NCBI GenBank assembly: GCA_027451745.1
Contig: DAIDIP010000022.1
Coordinates: 1-51,054, forward strand
Reading direction: 5' to 3'
Length of the DNA stretch: 51,054 nt
DNA from: Candidatus Melainabacteria bacterium
GTDB taxonomy: Bacteria > Cyanobacteriota > Vampirovibrionia > Obscuribacterales > Obscuribacteraceae
The notes under the pieces: generated by a model
What the model was told of the DNA's origin: nothing
Database searches by the model: none
What the model saw: only the letters and a program-made list of their open reading frames with translations
Shown here: positions 34,494 to 43,049 of the stretch, piece by piece
Numbering within the stretch: position 1 is the first letter of the stretch
Layout of the letters: the number at the start of each line of letters is the position of its first letter
Position numbers and translations under genes: made by a program

Positions 34494-35935
34494 GATTCCC
34501 TCCTCCAACGGAGATTTGGCTTACGAGCAGCTAGAGCCTCATCTAGTTTACGCACCACTGTTGTATGGGGGGCATTCCTAACTGTCTCAGGATCGTTTTT
34601 ACTTTCTTCATCTATGGCGATTAGTATAGAAGCAAATTCATCCAATGTTTCTTTGGTTTCAGTTTCAGTTGGCTCGATCATCATTGCTTCAGGAACAATC
34701 ATTGGAAAATAAACAGTCGGTGCGTGTACACCAAAGTCTAATAGACGTTTGACTATATGCCCTGCGCTTACACCTCTTTCTTTTTGGCGTGAGGCCGATA
34801 GAACAAATTCATGCATGCAAGGTTGTTTATGGGTAACATTAAAATGGCTACTTAGCCTCGCTCTTAAATAATTAGCTGAAAGAATAGCGTCTTTTGATAC
34901 TTGCGATAATCCATTACTTCCCATCGAGGAGATGTAAGCAAAAGCTCTTACCAAAATACCAAAATTGCCATAGAAGCCTTTTATTTTACCGATTGACTTT
35001 GGTCTATCTGTTTCAAGAATAAATTTGCCATCTTTTTTAACAACCACAGGTTTTGGCAAATATGGCTCTAGTGTACTTTTTGTAGCGACAGCGCAACCGC
35101 CGGGTCCGCCACCACCGTGTGGGGTAGAAAATGTTTTGTGTAAATTCAATTGGCAAACATCAAAGCCCATATCGCCTGGTCTAACCAGTCCTAAAATAGC
35201 GTTGAGATTAGCACCATCGTAATAAAGCAAACCACCAGCTTCATGGATTAGTTTTTGAATAGATCCAATCTCTTCTTCGAATAAGCCAAGGGTGTTAGGA
35301 TTTGTAAGCATGATGGCCGCAGTATCTGGACCAAGTACCGCTTTTAAAGCTGCTAAATCAACTAATCCTTTTTTATTTGATTTTATTTCGACAACATCAA
35401 AACCCGCCATAGTAGCAGTAGCTGGGTTAGTACCATGAGCGGTATCAGGAACAATGATCTTTGTTCTATTATGCTGTCCTTTGTCTTTAAAGTATGCTTT
35501 GATAAGCAATAAGCCTGTAAGCTCCCCATGAGCTCCAGCAGCTGGTTGCAGGGTAACTGCAGGCAACCCAGTAATTTCAGATATGCTTTGCTGTAGATTC
35601 CACATTAACTCCAAAGCACCTTGAACTTGATCCAATGGTTGCAGAGGATGTAATTCTTTAAAGCCCTCAAGAGCGGCTAACATATCATTAACTTTGGGAT
35701 TGTATTTCATCGTACAAGAACCAAGAGGATAAAAACCTTTATCGATACAATGATTGAGCTGCGAAAGTTTGACGAAATGTCTCATTAACTCAAGCTCACT
35801 TACTTCGGCTAGAGCAGGGGCTGTGGAACGCACATACTCATCAGGTATTAAGTTTGGCTTTTTATCGACATCAAGCTTTGGTACAGTAATTGCTTGTCGT
35901 CCAGGTTTTGATCTTTCGTATATTAGTTCTTCCAT
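34490..35935 (-). CDS. gcvPB: Glycine dehydrogenase (decarboxylating) subunit 2
   Basis: The PLP-binding half of the split P-protein of the glycine cleavage system, which decarboxylates glycine and passes the aminomethyl group to the H-protein lipoyl arm. The 481-residue length fits the two-subunit form. PLP-site Lys is in [18 protein letters not shown] near residue 270; [15 protein letters not shown] near 67-81 and [10 protein letters not shown] near 133 are family markers. The partner GcvPA and the H and T proteins are not in the window. It is the last of four minus-strand genes after glcE, glcF and the exonuclease. Confidence 0.95.
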   Translation of the reverse strand: MEELIYERSKPGRQAITVPKLDVDKKPNLIPDEYVRSTAPALAEVSELELMRHFVKLSQLNHCIDKGFYPLGSCTMKYNPKVNDMLAALEGFKELHPLQPLDQVQGALELMWNLQQSISEITGLPAVTLQPAAGAHGELTGLLLIKAYFKDKGQHNRTKIIVPDTAHGTNPATATMAGFDVVEIKSNKKGLVDLAALKAVLGPDTAAIMLTNPNTLGLFEEEIGSIQKLIHEAGGLLYYDGANLNAILGLVRPGDMGFDVCQLNLHKTFSTPHGGGGPGGCAVATKSTLEPYLPKPVVVKKDGKFILETDRPKSIGKIKGFYGNFGILVRAFAYISSMGSNGLSQVSKDAILSANYLRARLSSHFNVTHKQPCMHEFVLSASRQKERGVSAGHIVKRLLDFGVHAPTVYFPMIVPEAMMIEPTETETKETLDEFASILIAIDEESKNDPETVRNAPHTTVVRKLDEALAARKPNLRWRRES

Positions 35936-35974
35936 GTTTTTCTCGTGTGTAGGTTGATTTAGGGCTGCTGTACT

Positions 35975-36631
35975 TTAATGTTCGAATATCCCTTTCCAGC
36001 CTTTAAGATCTAATTCGCCTATAGTGCTAATAAAATTGGATAACTTATCTGCAAGCGGTAATAGATTTTCGCGCTCCAGCAAAATTTTTATTTTTTGATA
36101 TATAGGCACCAATAACTTTACATCGTTTGCCGCATATTCAAGCTGTGATTGCGACAAATCGTCTCGCGCCCAATCACTCATTTGATTGCTTTTATCCATT
36201 TCCACACCGAGCAGCTCCATAGCCAGATCACGCAGACTATGCCTGTCTGCGTAAGTCCTAACAAGTTTGGAGGCAATTTTGGTGCACCAAATAGGGTGCA
36301 CATCAATGGAAAGATAGTATTTAAGCACAGCTACATCAAAACGGGCAAAATGAAAAACTTTCAAAGGCTTGGGGGCTTCCATCAACGTTTTTAAATTAGT
36401 CTTAGTGCTTATTGGCAGTTTGGCATTCTTTGTATAGCGAACCAAAGCAATTGTTCCATCTGGCGCCCCAATTTGCACTAAGCATAATCTGTCACGGGGG
36501 ATAACCAAACCACGTGTTTCAGTATCAACAGCTATAAATTCTTGCTTGAGAAAATGCTCTAAAAGATCTTTGTCTAGATCATCATTGCATACCTTAATTT
36601 TAGTTGATATATCTATACTTTCTGTTCCCAA
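35975..36631 (-). CDS. RNase D-like 3'-5' exonuclease
   Basis: A 218-residue DEDDy exonuclease domain of the kind found in RNase D, without its HRDC domains. Exo I is AVDTETRGL near residue 35 (Asp, Glu). Exo II is VFHFARFDVAVL near 93-104. Exo III is YAANDVKLL near 173-181 (Tyr, Asp). A short tail follows. Translation starts at TTG 36631, supported by AAGGGGAAA about eight bases upstream. RNA maturation is the likely role; a DNA substrate cannot be excluded. Confidence 0.87.
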   Translation of the reverse strand: MGTESIDISTKIKVCNDDLDKDLLEHFLKQEFIAVDTETRGLVIPRDRLCLVQIGAPDGTIALVRYTKNAKLPISTKTNLKTLMEAPKPLKVFHFARFDVAVLKYYLSIDVHPIWCTKIASKLVRTYADRHSLRDLAMELLGVEMDKSNQMSDWARDDLSQSQLEYAANDVKLLVPIYQKIKILLERENLLPLADKLSNFISTIGELDLKGWKGIFEH

Positions 36632-36727
36632 ACTCTTTCCCCTTATTTCTAGCAGTTTTAGTCCTTACCATACGTCTATTAAAAAGTAAGTTTATGGCAC
36701 TGACAAAACAATCATAGAGGCTCAAAT

Positions 36728-38083
36728 TCAAAAACTCTTTAAATAAGCTTTAGCCATGAGGGTTGCTAAATGAAGGACTTGAACATTCAATCTCTGTGCA
36801 CCTATACCAGCCTGGATTTGCAGAATACAACCGGGATTTGTTGTCACAATAATATCTGCGCCACTCATTTTAATTTGCTCTACTTTTCGCAATAAAATTT
36901 TCTCACTCAAGTCAGGATGCCCAAGGTTATATATACCAGCACTACCGCAGCAATATTCTTCTTCAATTAATGGCACAAGTGTTATTGTTTGCTGTCCAGT
37001 GAGGTTATTGACAGCTTGAGCAAAATTTTCTAGTAATTGCTTGGGTTCTGTTCTAATTCCTTGGGCGTGTGCCAAATGACAAGCGGCATGATATGCAATT
37101 GTAATTGGTTTAGCGTTGTCGCTTATATATGACCCGGACGGACTGTTAAGTTGATTTTGGGCAAGGAATTCAGGCAGGTCTTGAACACGAGCTGAAAATG
37201 CTCTAGCTCGCTCATGCCATGGATCGTCTCCCGAAAACAATTCAGGGTAGGTTTTAAGCATAGCCGTACAACCAGATGCGGTGGCAACTATCGGACCTTC
37301 TGTAGCACTATAATTTTCTATATTGCTTTTAGCTAATTGCTTAGCTAATTCTTTCTCTCCAGAATGGCAGGCAAGGGCTCCACAACATGTTTGGTTAGGA
37401 ACAGCTACCAATTGTGAGGATTGCTTTATTAGCTCCAAACTATCTATATTAACCTGGTTGTACATAACATCCATAACACAACCTTTAAAAAATTGAACTA
37501 TGTTTGTTTGTTTGCCTGTACCGAGGACAAGTCTGGGTAATTGTTTATGTTCAGGAATTTCAGGCAGCAGGGATAGCCAGCGCTGCATCTCGACAGCCAA
37601 AGGTAAGCGATAGAGGCTATTTAAGCGGCTCAACAATGAATGTATGATGTTTTGAGATCCCGATGTCTGCCAAATTTTCAATATTTTGCCAAAATTTTGC
37701 AACAAATTCTCGTTGGGCAAAAGCCATTTAAAAGCTAAATATTTAGGTAGTTTTGACCAGATTGGTGTTCTAGTATTTATTTGTATTTTTGCCTGATTAA
37801 AGATTGCCTCGTATTTAACACCGGAAGGGCAGGCCGTCTGGCAACCGTAGCAGCCAAGACACGAATCAAGATGTTCAGCCATTCGAGGCGAAAAAGAAGC
37901 TTTATCATGTTGCCACAGATTGAGCAGGTATATGCGTCCGCGCGGCGACTCAAGCTCGCGACCCGTGGCTAAATATGTTGGACAAGCTGGCAAGCACAGT
38001 CCGCAATGAATACAAGCATTCAGGAGCTCTTCATTTATGAGCTGAGCAGTAGTAGGTTCTATCAGTTTTTCTGTGTTGTCCAT
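36728..38083 (-). CDS. glcF: Glycolate oxidase-type iron-sulfur subunit
   Basis: A 451-residue protein with two 4Fe-4S ferredoxin motifs near the N-terminus (CIHCGLCLPACP near 25 and CLGCYGCQTACP near 74). It also has two CCG domains, TCCGALACHSG near 233 and YCCGSAGIYNL near 377, that bind cluster or electron-transfer partners. This is the GlcF subunit that passes electrons from glycolate (or lactate) oxidation to the membrane. It follows the GlcE-like gene after a 76-base gap. The GlcD subunit is not in the window. Confidence 0.9.
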   Translation of the reverse strand: MDNTEKLIEPTTAQLINEELLNACIHCGLCLPACPTYLATGRELESPRGRIYLLNLWQHDKASFSPRMAEHLDSCLGCYGCQTACPSGVKYEAIFNQAKIQINTRTPIWSKLPKYLAFKWLLPNENLLQNFGKILKIWQTSGSQNIIHSLLSRLNSLYRLPLAVEMQRWLSLLPEIPEHKQLPRLVLGTGKQTNIVQFFKGCVMDVMYNQVNIDSLELIKQSSQLVAVPNQTCCGALACHSGEKELAKQLAKSNIENYSATEGPIVATASGCTAMLKTYPELFSGDDPWHERARAFSARVQDLPEFLAQNQLNSPSGSYISDNAKPITIAYHAACHLAHAQGIRTEPKQLLENFAQAVNNLTGQQTITLVPLIEEEYCCGSAGIYNLGHPDLSEKILLRKVEQIKMSGADIIVTTNPGCILQIQAGIGAQRLNVQVLHLATLMAKAYLKSF

Positions 38084-38159
38084 ATTTATTGCCGGCTACT
38101 ATTGATATTTTACTATCAAGTAAGGATGGCTACCAATTTTAAGAAGATCGCTATTAAGA

Positions 38160-39374
38160 TCACAGGTCAACAAAAGGATTGAACAAACAATCTGGATCAA
38201 GCTTTTCTTTTAGTCTTTGTTTTAGATCGAAAATAGTTTCCTCCATTAATTTGTTCCTATTGCCTAATCGAGCTACCTTACGGATATATTCATTGTTATT
38301 GTACGCCACTACTAGTGGTGCTTGCTCATCAATTGAATATTTATTTAGTGAGTCTAAGGCGGACTCTTGTTCGGAGGAGGAGTTTAAGTAGACACGCAAT
38401 TTGCTAGAGATAGGCCTAAAAGTAAAAGCTTTAGAGTGCAGATCTGGCAATTGCAATAAGGCGCCACATTTTTGTCTGTCGCACAAAATATCTATAAAAC
38501 AAATTTCTTTATGATTAGTTTGAGCAAATTTATTTTTAGGCGAGCTTATAGCCGTCAGCTGCCGGAGTTCTCTTTCTTGCTCATCTCGATCAAGGATATT
38601 GGAGATAGATAAATTATTCTCTTTGCAAATATTTCTAAATTCAGTAGTGTTTTTGCTTATCTGGGACTCGTCACCGAAGAGTGTTACCATAAGTCTAAGT
38701 CGATCGCTCTTTACTCCTCTTTCGATTGACTCTGAGCTCATCAATTTTCTATCGACAATATCGAGCGACAACAACGAAAGTCTTGTGCTGATGATTTTAT
38801 TCGCTATGTTAAGCAGTTGAGCAAAGTTAGGGCTATCTATACCAATGCTTAGTGTCTTAGGGGGTAAATCATAAAGCCTTAGCTGCGCCTTTACTGGTAA
38901 AGCAAAATAGCCATAACTGCCTAGAAGGAATCGCGTCAGATCATAACCGCTCACATTTTTGACGACTTTGCCGCCTGATTTGGCTATCTGTCCGTTAGGC
39001 AATATAAAACTTAATCCCAAAAGGTGTCTTCTCAGTCCACCATTCACATTTTCATAGGGATCTGCATCTCCAGTTAAAATCAGATCTAATAGGCTGGTTT
39101 GCTCATCGCAGCAATTTACTGGCAGCCACAGTCCTTTAGAAACAAGAAATTTTTGCAATTCAACAATTTTGATTCCGCATTGTACGCTGACGATACGGTC
39201 TGCCAAAGAATATTCTTCTATCTCAAAGTAGTTTGATAAATCCACATAGGCAATATTTTTATCAGTATTAAGAGACTTACATACAAAACTATTTTGACTG
39301 AAAGGAATTATGACCTTCCTTTCGTCAATTACTGAGCAGATCTTTTTTAATTCAGTATCACTAGTTTGGAGCAT
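38160..39374 (-). CDS. glcE: Glycolate oxidase-type FAD-binding subunit
   Basis: A 404-residue protein with a short PCMH-type FAD-binding domain, the GlcE architecture. Visible are VSVQCGIKIVELQKFL near 58-73, the RRHLLGLSFILPNGQIAKSG segment near 115-134, and GGKVVKNVSGYDL near 134-146, the GlcE/GlcD FAD signature. The rest is more divergent. It is smaller than GlcD (about 480-500 residues). It leads the glcE-glcF-exonuclease-gcvPB group and is divergent from csaB with a 95-base spacer. GlcD is not in the window. Confidence 0.83.
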   Translation of the reverse strand: MLQTSDTELKKICSVIDERKVIIPFSQNSFVCKSLNTDKNIAYVDLSNYFEIEEYSLADRIVSVQCGIKIVELQKFLVSKGLWLPVNCCDEQTSLLDLILTGDADPYENVNGGLRRHLLGLSFILPNGQIAKSGGKVVKNVSGYDLTRFLLGSYGYFALPVKAQLRLYDLPPKTLSIGIDSPNFAQLLNIANKIISTRLSLLSLDIVDRKLMSSESIERGVKSDRLRLMVTLFGDESQISKNTTEFRNICKENNLSISNILDRDEQERELRQLTAISSPKNKFAQTNHKEICFIDILCDRQKCGALLQLPDLHSKAFTFRPISSKLRVYLNSSSEQESALDSLNKYSIDEQAPLVVAYNNNEYIRKVARLGNRNKLMEETIFDLKQRLKEKLDPDCLFNPFVDL

Positions 39375-39470
39375 TATTATTCTTAGTGTTCTTTACTCGC
39401 TCTTTGCTTGACATTGCAGAATAGGCAATAATATTCTTTAGTGCATTATAGCGAGCAACCCTGCCAATAG

Positions 39471-40628
39471 ATGTCAAACTCTAATAATTCAAATCTGCCG
39501 TCAGCAGAAAACAGATCTGTAAGTCGTCCTTATGTAATGATTACTGGCTACTATGGATTTGATAATTTAGGCGATGAAGCAATTCTGGAAGAGCTTATAA
39601 CTGAGCTCAGTTCGGTATGTGATAAAGAAAATATTGTGGTCCTCTCCAATAGCCCTAAAAAGACCAGTGCTAGCCATGGTATAAAAAGCATAAGTCGCTG
39701 GGATTGGCTAAAATTTATTAGTTTGTTGAAGCGCACCAATGTTCTTATAAGCGGTGGGGGCGGACTATTTCAGGACCGTACGGGACCACGTTCTGTTATT
39801 TTCTATGCTACCCAGATTTTTTTAGCCCAATTTGTCGGTACAAAAATATTTATTTATGCGCAAGGACTGGGTCCATTAAATACTGTGCTTGGTCGGCAGC
39901 TCACTAAATTGGCTTTCGCACAAGCAGACAGTATTACTTTGCGTGACAATAATTCAATAAATATGCTCAAATCATGGGGTCTAGACGCCGCACTTACCAG
40001 CGACCCGGTCTGGGCAATGCAACCATCAGCATTACCCCAGTCTGCACAATCAACACTTGATAATCTAAGAATGAATCCGGCTGACAAAATCATCGGAATA
40101 TCACTACGAAATGATATTGCTTTAGCGGATTATCATTTAAATTTGTTAGCACAAGCAATTGCGAAAAAATTTCCGACAACCAGCAGCATATTACTCTTAC
40201 CGTTCCAGATTAACCAGGACTTAGAACCTTTAAAAAAAATTGATAAGTACTTGCAAGAATTAGGCTTTAAAACTAGTTCTTTTGATCCTTCTTTACTGAA
40301 CAAGCCCAGTCATTGGCTTGCTTTAATGCAGAATTTAGACTTAGTAATTGGTATGCGTATGCATGCATTGTTAATGGCATTGCAGGCAGGCAGACCCGTT
40401 ATTGGTATTGCCTATGATCCCAAAGTTTCTCTTTTGCTAAACGAATTCAAGCAACCATTATTACCGTTAGATTTAAAAGACGAAGAAGAAACTAGAGCAA
40501 AATGGTTTAAGATCATAGATGAAGCTATGGTTGATAACCTTAGTGGTTTTGCCTGTACAAAACTAGAGGCAACTAAACAGCTTGCCCTTCAAAACAGTCT
40601 ACACTTAACTAATAGTCTAAGGGGATAG
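39471..40628 (+). CDS. csaB: CsaB-type polysaccharide pyruvyl transferase
   Basis: A 385-residue enzyme that adds pyruvate ketals to a cell-wall or envelope polysaccharide; in Gram-positive bacteria pyruvylation creates the ligand for SLH domains. N-terminal GYYGFDNLGDEAILEELI (residues 25-42), SGGGGLFQDRTG near 99-110 and IYAQGLGPL near 132 are diagnostic. The C-terminal GMRMHALLMAL near 290 completes the glycosyltransferase-like fold. It is followed after 11 bases by a WecG/TagA glycosyltransferase, the pairing seen in cyanobacteria and Firmicutes. The acceptor polymer is unknown. Confidence 0.92.
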   Translation: MSNSNNSNLPSAENRSVSRPYVMITGYYGFDNLGDEAILEELITELSSVCDKENIVVLSNSPKKTSASHGIKSISRWDWLKFISLLKRTNVLISGGGGLFQDRTGPRSVIFYATQIFLAQFVGTKIFIYAQGLGPLNTVLGRQLTKLAFAQADSITLRDNNSINMLKSWGLDAALTSDPVWAMQPSALPQSAQSTLDNLRMNPADKIIGISLRNDIALADYHLNLLAQAIAKKFPTTSSILLLPFQINQDLEPLKKIDKYLQELGFKTSSFDPSLLNKPSHWLALMQNLDLVIGMRMHALLMALQAGRPVIGIAYDPKVSLLLNEFKQPLLPLDLKDEEETRAKWFKIIDEAMVDNLSGFACTKLEATKQLALQNSLHLTNSLRG

Positions 40629-40639
40629 CACCGCTGGCA

Positions 40640-41422
40640 ATGGCATTTATGCAGACTAATACTGGTTCTCGCAAACAAGTACTCGATTATCCTGTGGATC
40701 TTGTTAATAAAAGAGAAGCGTTAGAAATAATCGCAAATTGCTGGCAAACTAATGGCTACATGCATGTCGTTACTATCAATGCTGAAATGGTTATTGCTGG
40801 ACAAGCAAATAAAAAATTGTCCGCAATAGTACACCAGGCTAATTTAGTTATTCCCGACGGCGCAGGGATAATATTTGCCTTAAAGCTACAAGGCTGTAGG
40901 ATATCTAGATTGCCTGGTATTGAGCTAGCAAGAGCGTCCTTGCAGCAGGCTGCTGATAAGAACATATCCGTCGCTTTAGTAGGGAGCAGCCCGGAGGTGC
41001 TTAGCTATCTAGAACACATCCTGCCAAAAGAAATACCAGGACTAAAACTTGTTTTTTGCCAAGACGGCTACTTTAACCCCGATGAAGAAGACGCCATAAT
41101 GGAAAAGATTAATAATCTTCGAGCCCAATTGGTCTTGGTAGCCATGGGCATACCGCGACAGGAGTATTTTATAGAGAAAGCTCTAAAAATAACCAGACAT
41201 ACTGTATTTATTGGAGTGGGTGGAAGTTTTGACGTCTGGGCAGGAAAAAAACAAAGAGCGCCTCAAATTTGGCAAACTTGTCATTTAGAATGGCTTTACA
41301 GGCTGTTAAAAGAGCCCTGGCGCTTCAAACGAATGGCCAGCACTTTACCAAATTTTGCCTGCCAGGTGCTTATCAAATATGTACAAAATAAATTGATAAC
41401 ATTTAAAAAAGACAAAACTTAG
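40640..41422 (+). CDS. WecG/TagA/CpsF-family glycosyltransferase
   Basis: A 260-residue glycosyltransferase (GT26) that adds a sugar such as N-acetylmannosamine to an undecaprenyl-linked intermediate in envelope polymer synthesis. Markers are TINAEMVIAGQANKKL near 47-62, IPDGAGIIFALKL near 71-83, ALVGSSPEVLSYLE near 112-125, VAMGIPRQE near 166-174 and GVGGSFDVWAGKKQRAP near 194. ATG 40640 follows AAGGGGAT. It comes directly after csaB, so the two likely act on the same polymer. Confidence 0.92.
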   Translation: MAFMQTNTGSRKQVLDYPVDLVNKREALEIIANCWQTNGYMHVVTINAEMVIAGQANKKLSAIVHQANLVIPDGAGIIFALKLQGCRISRLPGIELARASLQQAADKNISVALVGSSPEVLSYLEHILPKEIPGLKLVFCQDGYFNPDEEDAIMEKINNLRAQLVLVAMGIPRQEYFIEKALKITRHTVFIGVGGSFDVWAGKKQRAPQIWQTCHLEWLYRLLKEPWRFKRMASTLPNFACQVLIKYVQNKLITFKKDKT

Positions 41423-41443
41423 TTTAGCTGATATGTTTTGGGT

Positions 41444-41827
41444 ATGTTCATAGAAAAGAAAATTGAACAAATTGAAAGTATCCCTCTAAGACTTCTTGCT
41501 GGGCTTGGAGATGCTGTTAGTAGCTTGATTGAAAGAGAGACGGCTATAGCAAAATCTAGTTCGGCCAAGCAATTGCACAAAGAGACAAAGAAACGGGTCA
41601 ATGCCCACGCTCAAGCTCAAGATTTAGACAAACTCACTGAGTTTTTGAACGAAAAAGAACTAGAAATAGTACGACGAGCGTCTAACATGAAAGCTAATAA
41701 TTATCGGAAGACTGGACAGGCTACATCTCGTAAATCGACGGCTTATGAGGCCTTACTTGGCTACCTTTATCTTATGGACATTGATCGTTTACGTGCATTA
41801 CTGAAGCTACTTAAGAGCAAATCTTAA
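41444..41827 (+). CDS. mrnC: Mini-ribonuclease 3
   Basis: A 127-residue RNase III catalytic domain with no dsRNA-binding domain, the Mini-III type that matures 23S rRNA in Bacillus. Catalytic positions are recognisable: Asp23 in GLGDAVSSL, and Glu102 in YEALLGYLYL, with the LHKETKKRVNAHAQA helix between them as in the family. The RRGRNAKS segment of other Mini-III proteins is changed to RRASNMKA. The ATG at 41444 is preferred over an upstream TTG. It is 20 bases after the glycosyltransferase gene and precedes the kinase gene. Confidence 0.82.
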   Translation: MFIEKKIEQIESIPLRLLAGLGDAVSSLIERETAIAKSSSAKQLHKETKKRVNAHAQAQDLDKLTEFLNEKELEIVRRASNMKANNYRKTGQATSRKSTAYEALLGYLYLMDIDRLRALLKLLKSKS

Positions 41828-41889
41828 AGATAGGTTTTGATATGGGAATATACGCCTTTCTAATGATAATTTAAGTTTGGGTATGTACC

Positions 41890-43047
41890 ATGACTACTCC
41901 TATATTTAAGCCAGTGATAAGCTCAGATTTAATTTATCAATCATTGATTGAAAATTTGGCCGACGGTCTACTCATTAGTGGAACGGACGGCATAATTCAG
42001 ATTTGTAGCAAATCATTTGCACAACTTGTTGGTTCTTCATGCGACAAATTAATTGGTCAGCCACTTGAAGAATTGGTTCGATTGGAACATACAGAAGCAG
42101 TTTGCGGTACTGCAGGCGGTGCACAGCCCGTGGAAGTTTTATCAAGCGATAACGGAAAGAAAACTGATCATGAACAGGATCACGGCTTATTTAGCAACGT
42201 AAAGACCTCCCTTGCATTGATCACTACCCGCCCTGGATTACATACACACATGCCAGCAGCACAATTCTCCATAGTCAGTGAAGGCAAAATTATTGCCTAT
42301 ATTACTATTGTTTATATTGTCCAAGCCCATTCTGTTCAGCAAGCTCAAACAGAGTTCGTCAGCACAGTAAGCCATGAATTAAGAACACCGCTTACAAGTA
42401 TTAAAGGATTTGCCGATACTATTTTGCGTGCAGGAGATAAGCTGGAGAAGGGACAACAAAGAAGATATGTAGGTATTATAAAAGACCAAGCTGATAGATT
42501 AACGCGCCTCGTCGAAGATCTTTTAGCTGTCTCAGGACTGGATTCTAAAAAATTGCAATTGACTATAAGAGCTATCGATTTGCGTGAAGCAATCGAGAGA
42601 GTTTTGCGCAACCTGGCAGACAAGGCTGCCAAACATCGCATCGTTACTGATTTACCAACGGGACTGCCTCCTGTATGGGCAGATTCTGACCGTATAGAAC
42701 AAATACTTACTAATCTCATCGATAATGCTGTGAAATATTCAGCTCCCGGAAGCACAGTAATTATTGCTGCACATGAAGTTGATAAAACAATTGAATTTTC
42801 GGTCACCGATCAGGGCGTTGGTATTTCACAAGAGCATTTACCAAAAATATTTACTAAATTTGGGCGACTAGACAATCCACTCATTCGTCAAACTGAAGGA
42901 ACCGGACTTGGCCTTTATATCACTAGATCTTTAGTACTCGCTCTAGGTGGGCAAATCGAAGTAAGTAGCAAACCTGGACAAACTACTTTTACTGTACAGT
43001 TACCAGCTGCCAGCTTGGAAGAACAAGCGGCTCGAGGTAGGGGATAA
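41890..43047 (+). CDS. PAS-domain sensor histidine kinase
   Basis: A 385-residue cytoplasmic kinase without membrane segments. The PAS domain occupies about residues 12-140 (IENLADGLLISGTDGIIQIC and onward). The H-box VSHELRTPLTSIKGF follows with His162, then N-box LTNLIDNAVKYS, VTDQGVGIS, FTKFGRLD and GTGLGLYITRSL. All catalytic boxes look intact. It ends two bases before the REC-GGDEF-REC gene, which suggests a functional pair, although that partner lacks a normal phosphoacceptor. Confidence 0.92.
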   Translation: MTTPIFKPVISSDLIYQSLIENLADGLLISGTDGIIQICSKSFAQLVGSSCDKLIGQPLEELVRLEHTEAVCGTAGGAQPVEVLSSDNGKKTDHEQDHGLFSNVKTSLALITTRPGLHTHMPAAQFSIVSEGKIIAYITIVYIVQAHSVQQAQTEFVSTVSHELRTPLTSIKGFADTILRAGDKLEKGQQRRYVGIIKDQADRLTRLVEDLLAVSGLDSKKLQLTIRAIDLREAIERVLRNLADKAAKHRIVTDLPTGLPPVWADSDRIEQILTNLIDNAVKYSAPGSTVIIAAHEVDKTIEFSVTDQGVGISQEHLPKIFTKFGRLDNPLIRQTEGTGLGLYITRSLVLALGGQIEVSSKPGQTTFTVQLPAASLEEQAARGRG

Positions 43048-43049
43048 GT

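Noticed and set aside
34490-35935. Lone gcvPB as a sign of a broken glycine cleavage system
   Set aside because: The split subunit form is normal and other gcv genes are often unlinked; nothing in the sequence indicates loss.
42345-42806. 153-residue minus-strand frame opposite the PAS kinase
   Set aside because: Antisense to well-conserved HisKA and ATPase motifs; Ser- and Arg-rich shadow translation.
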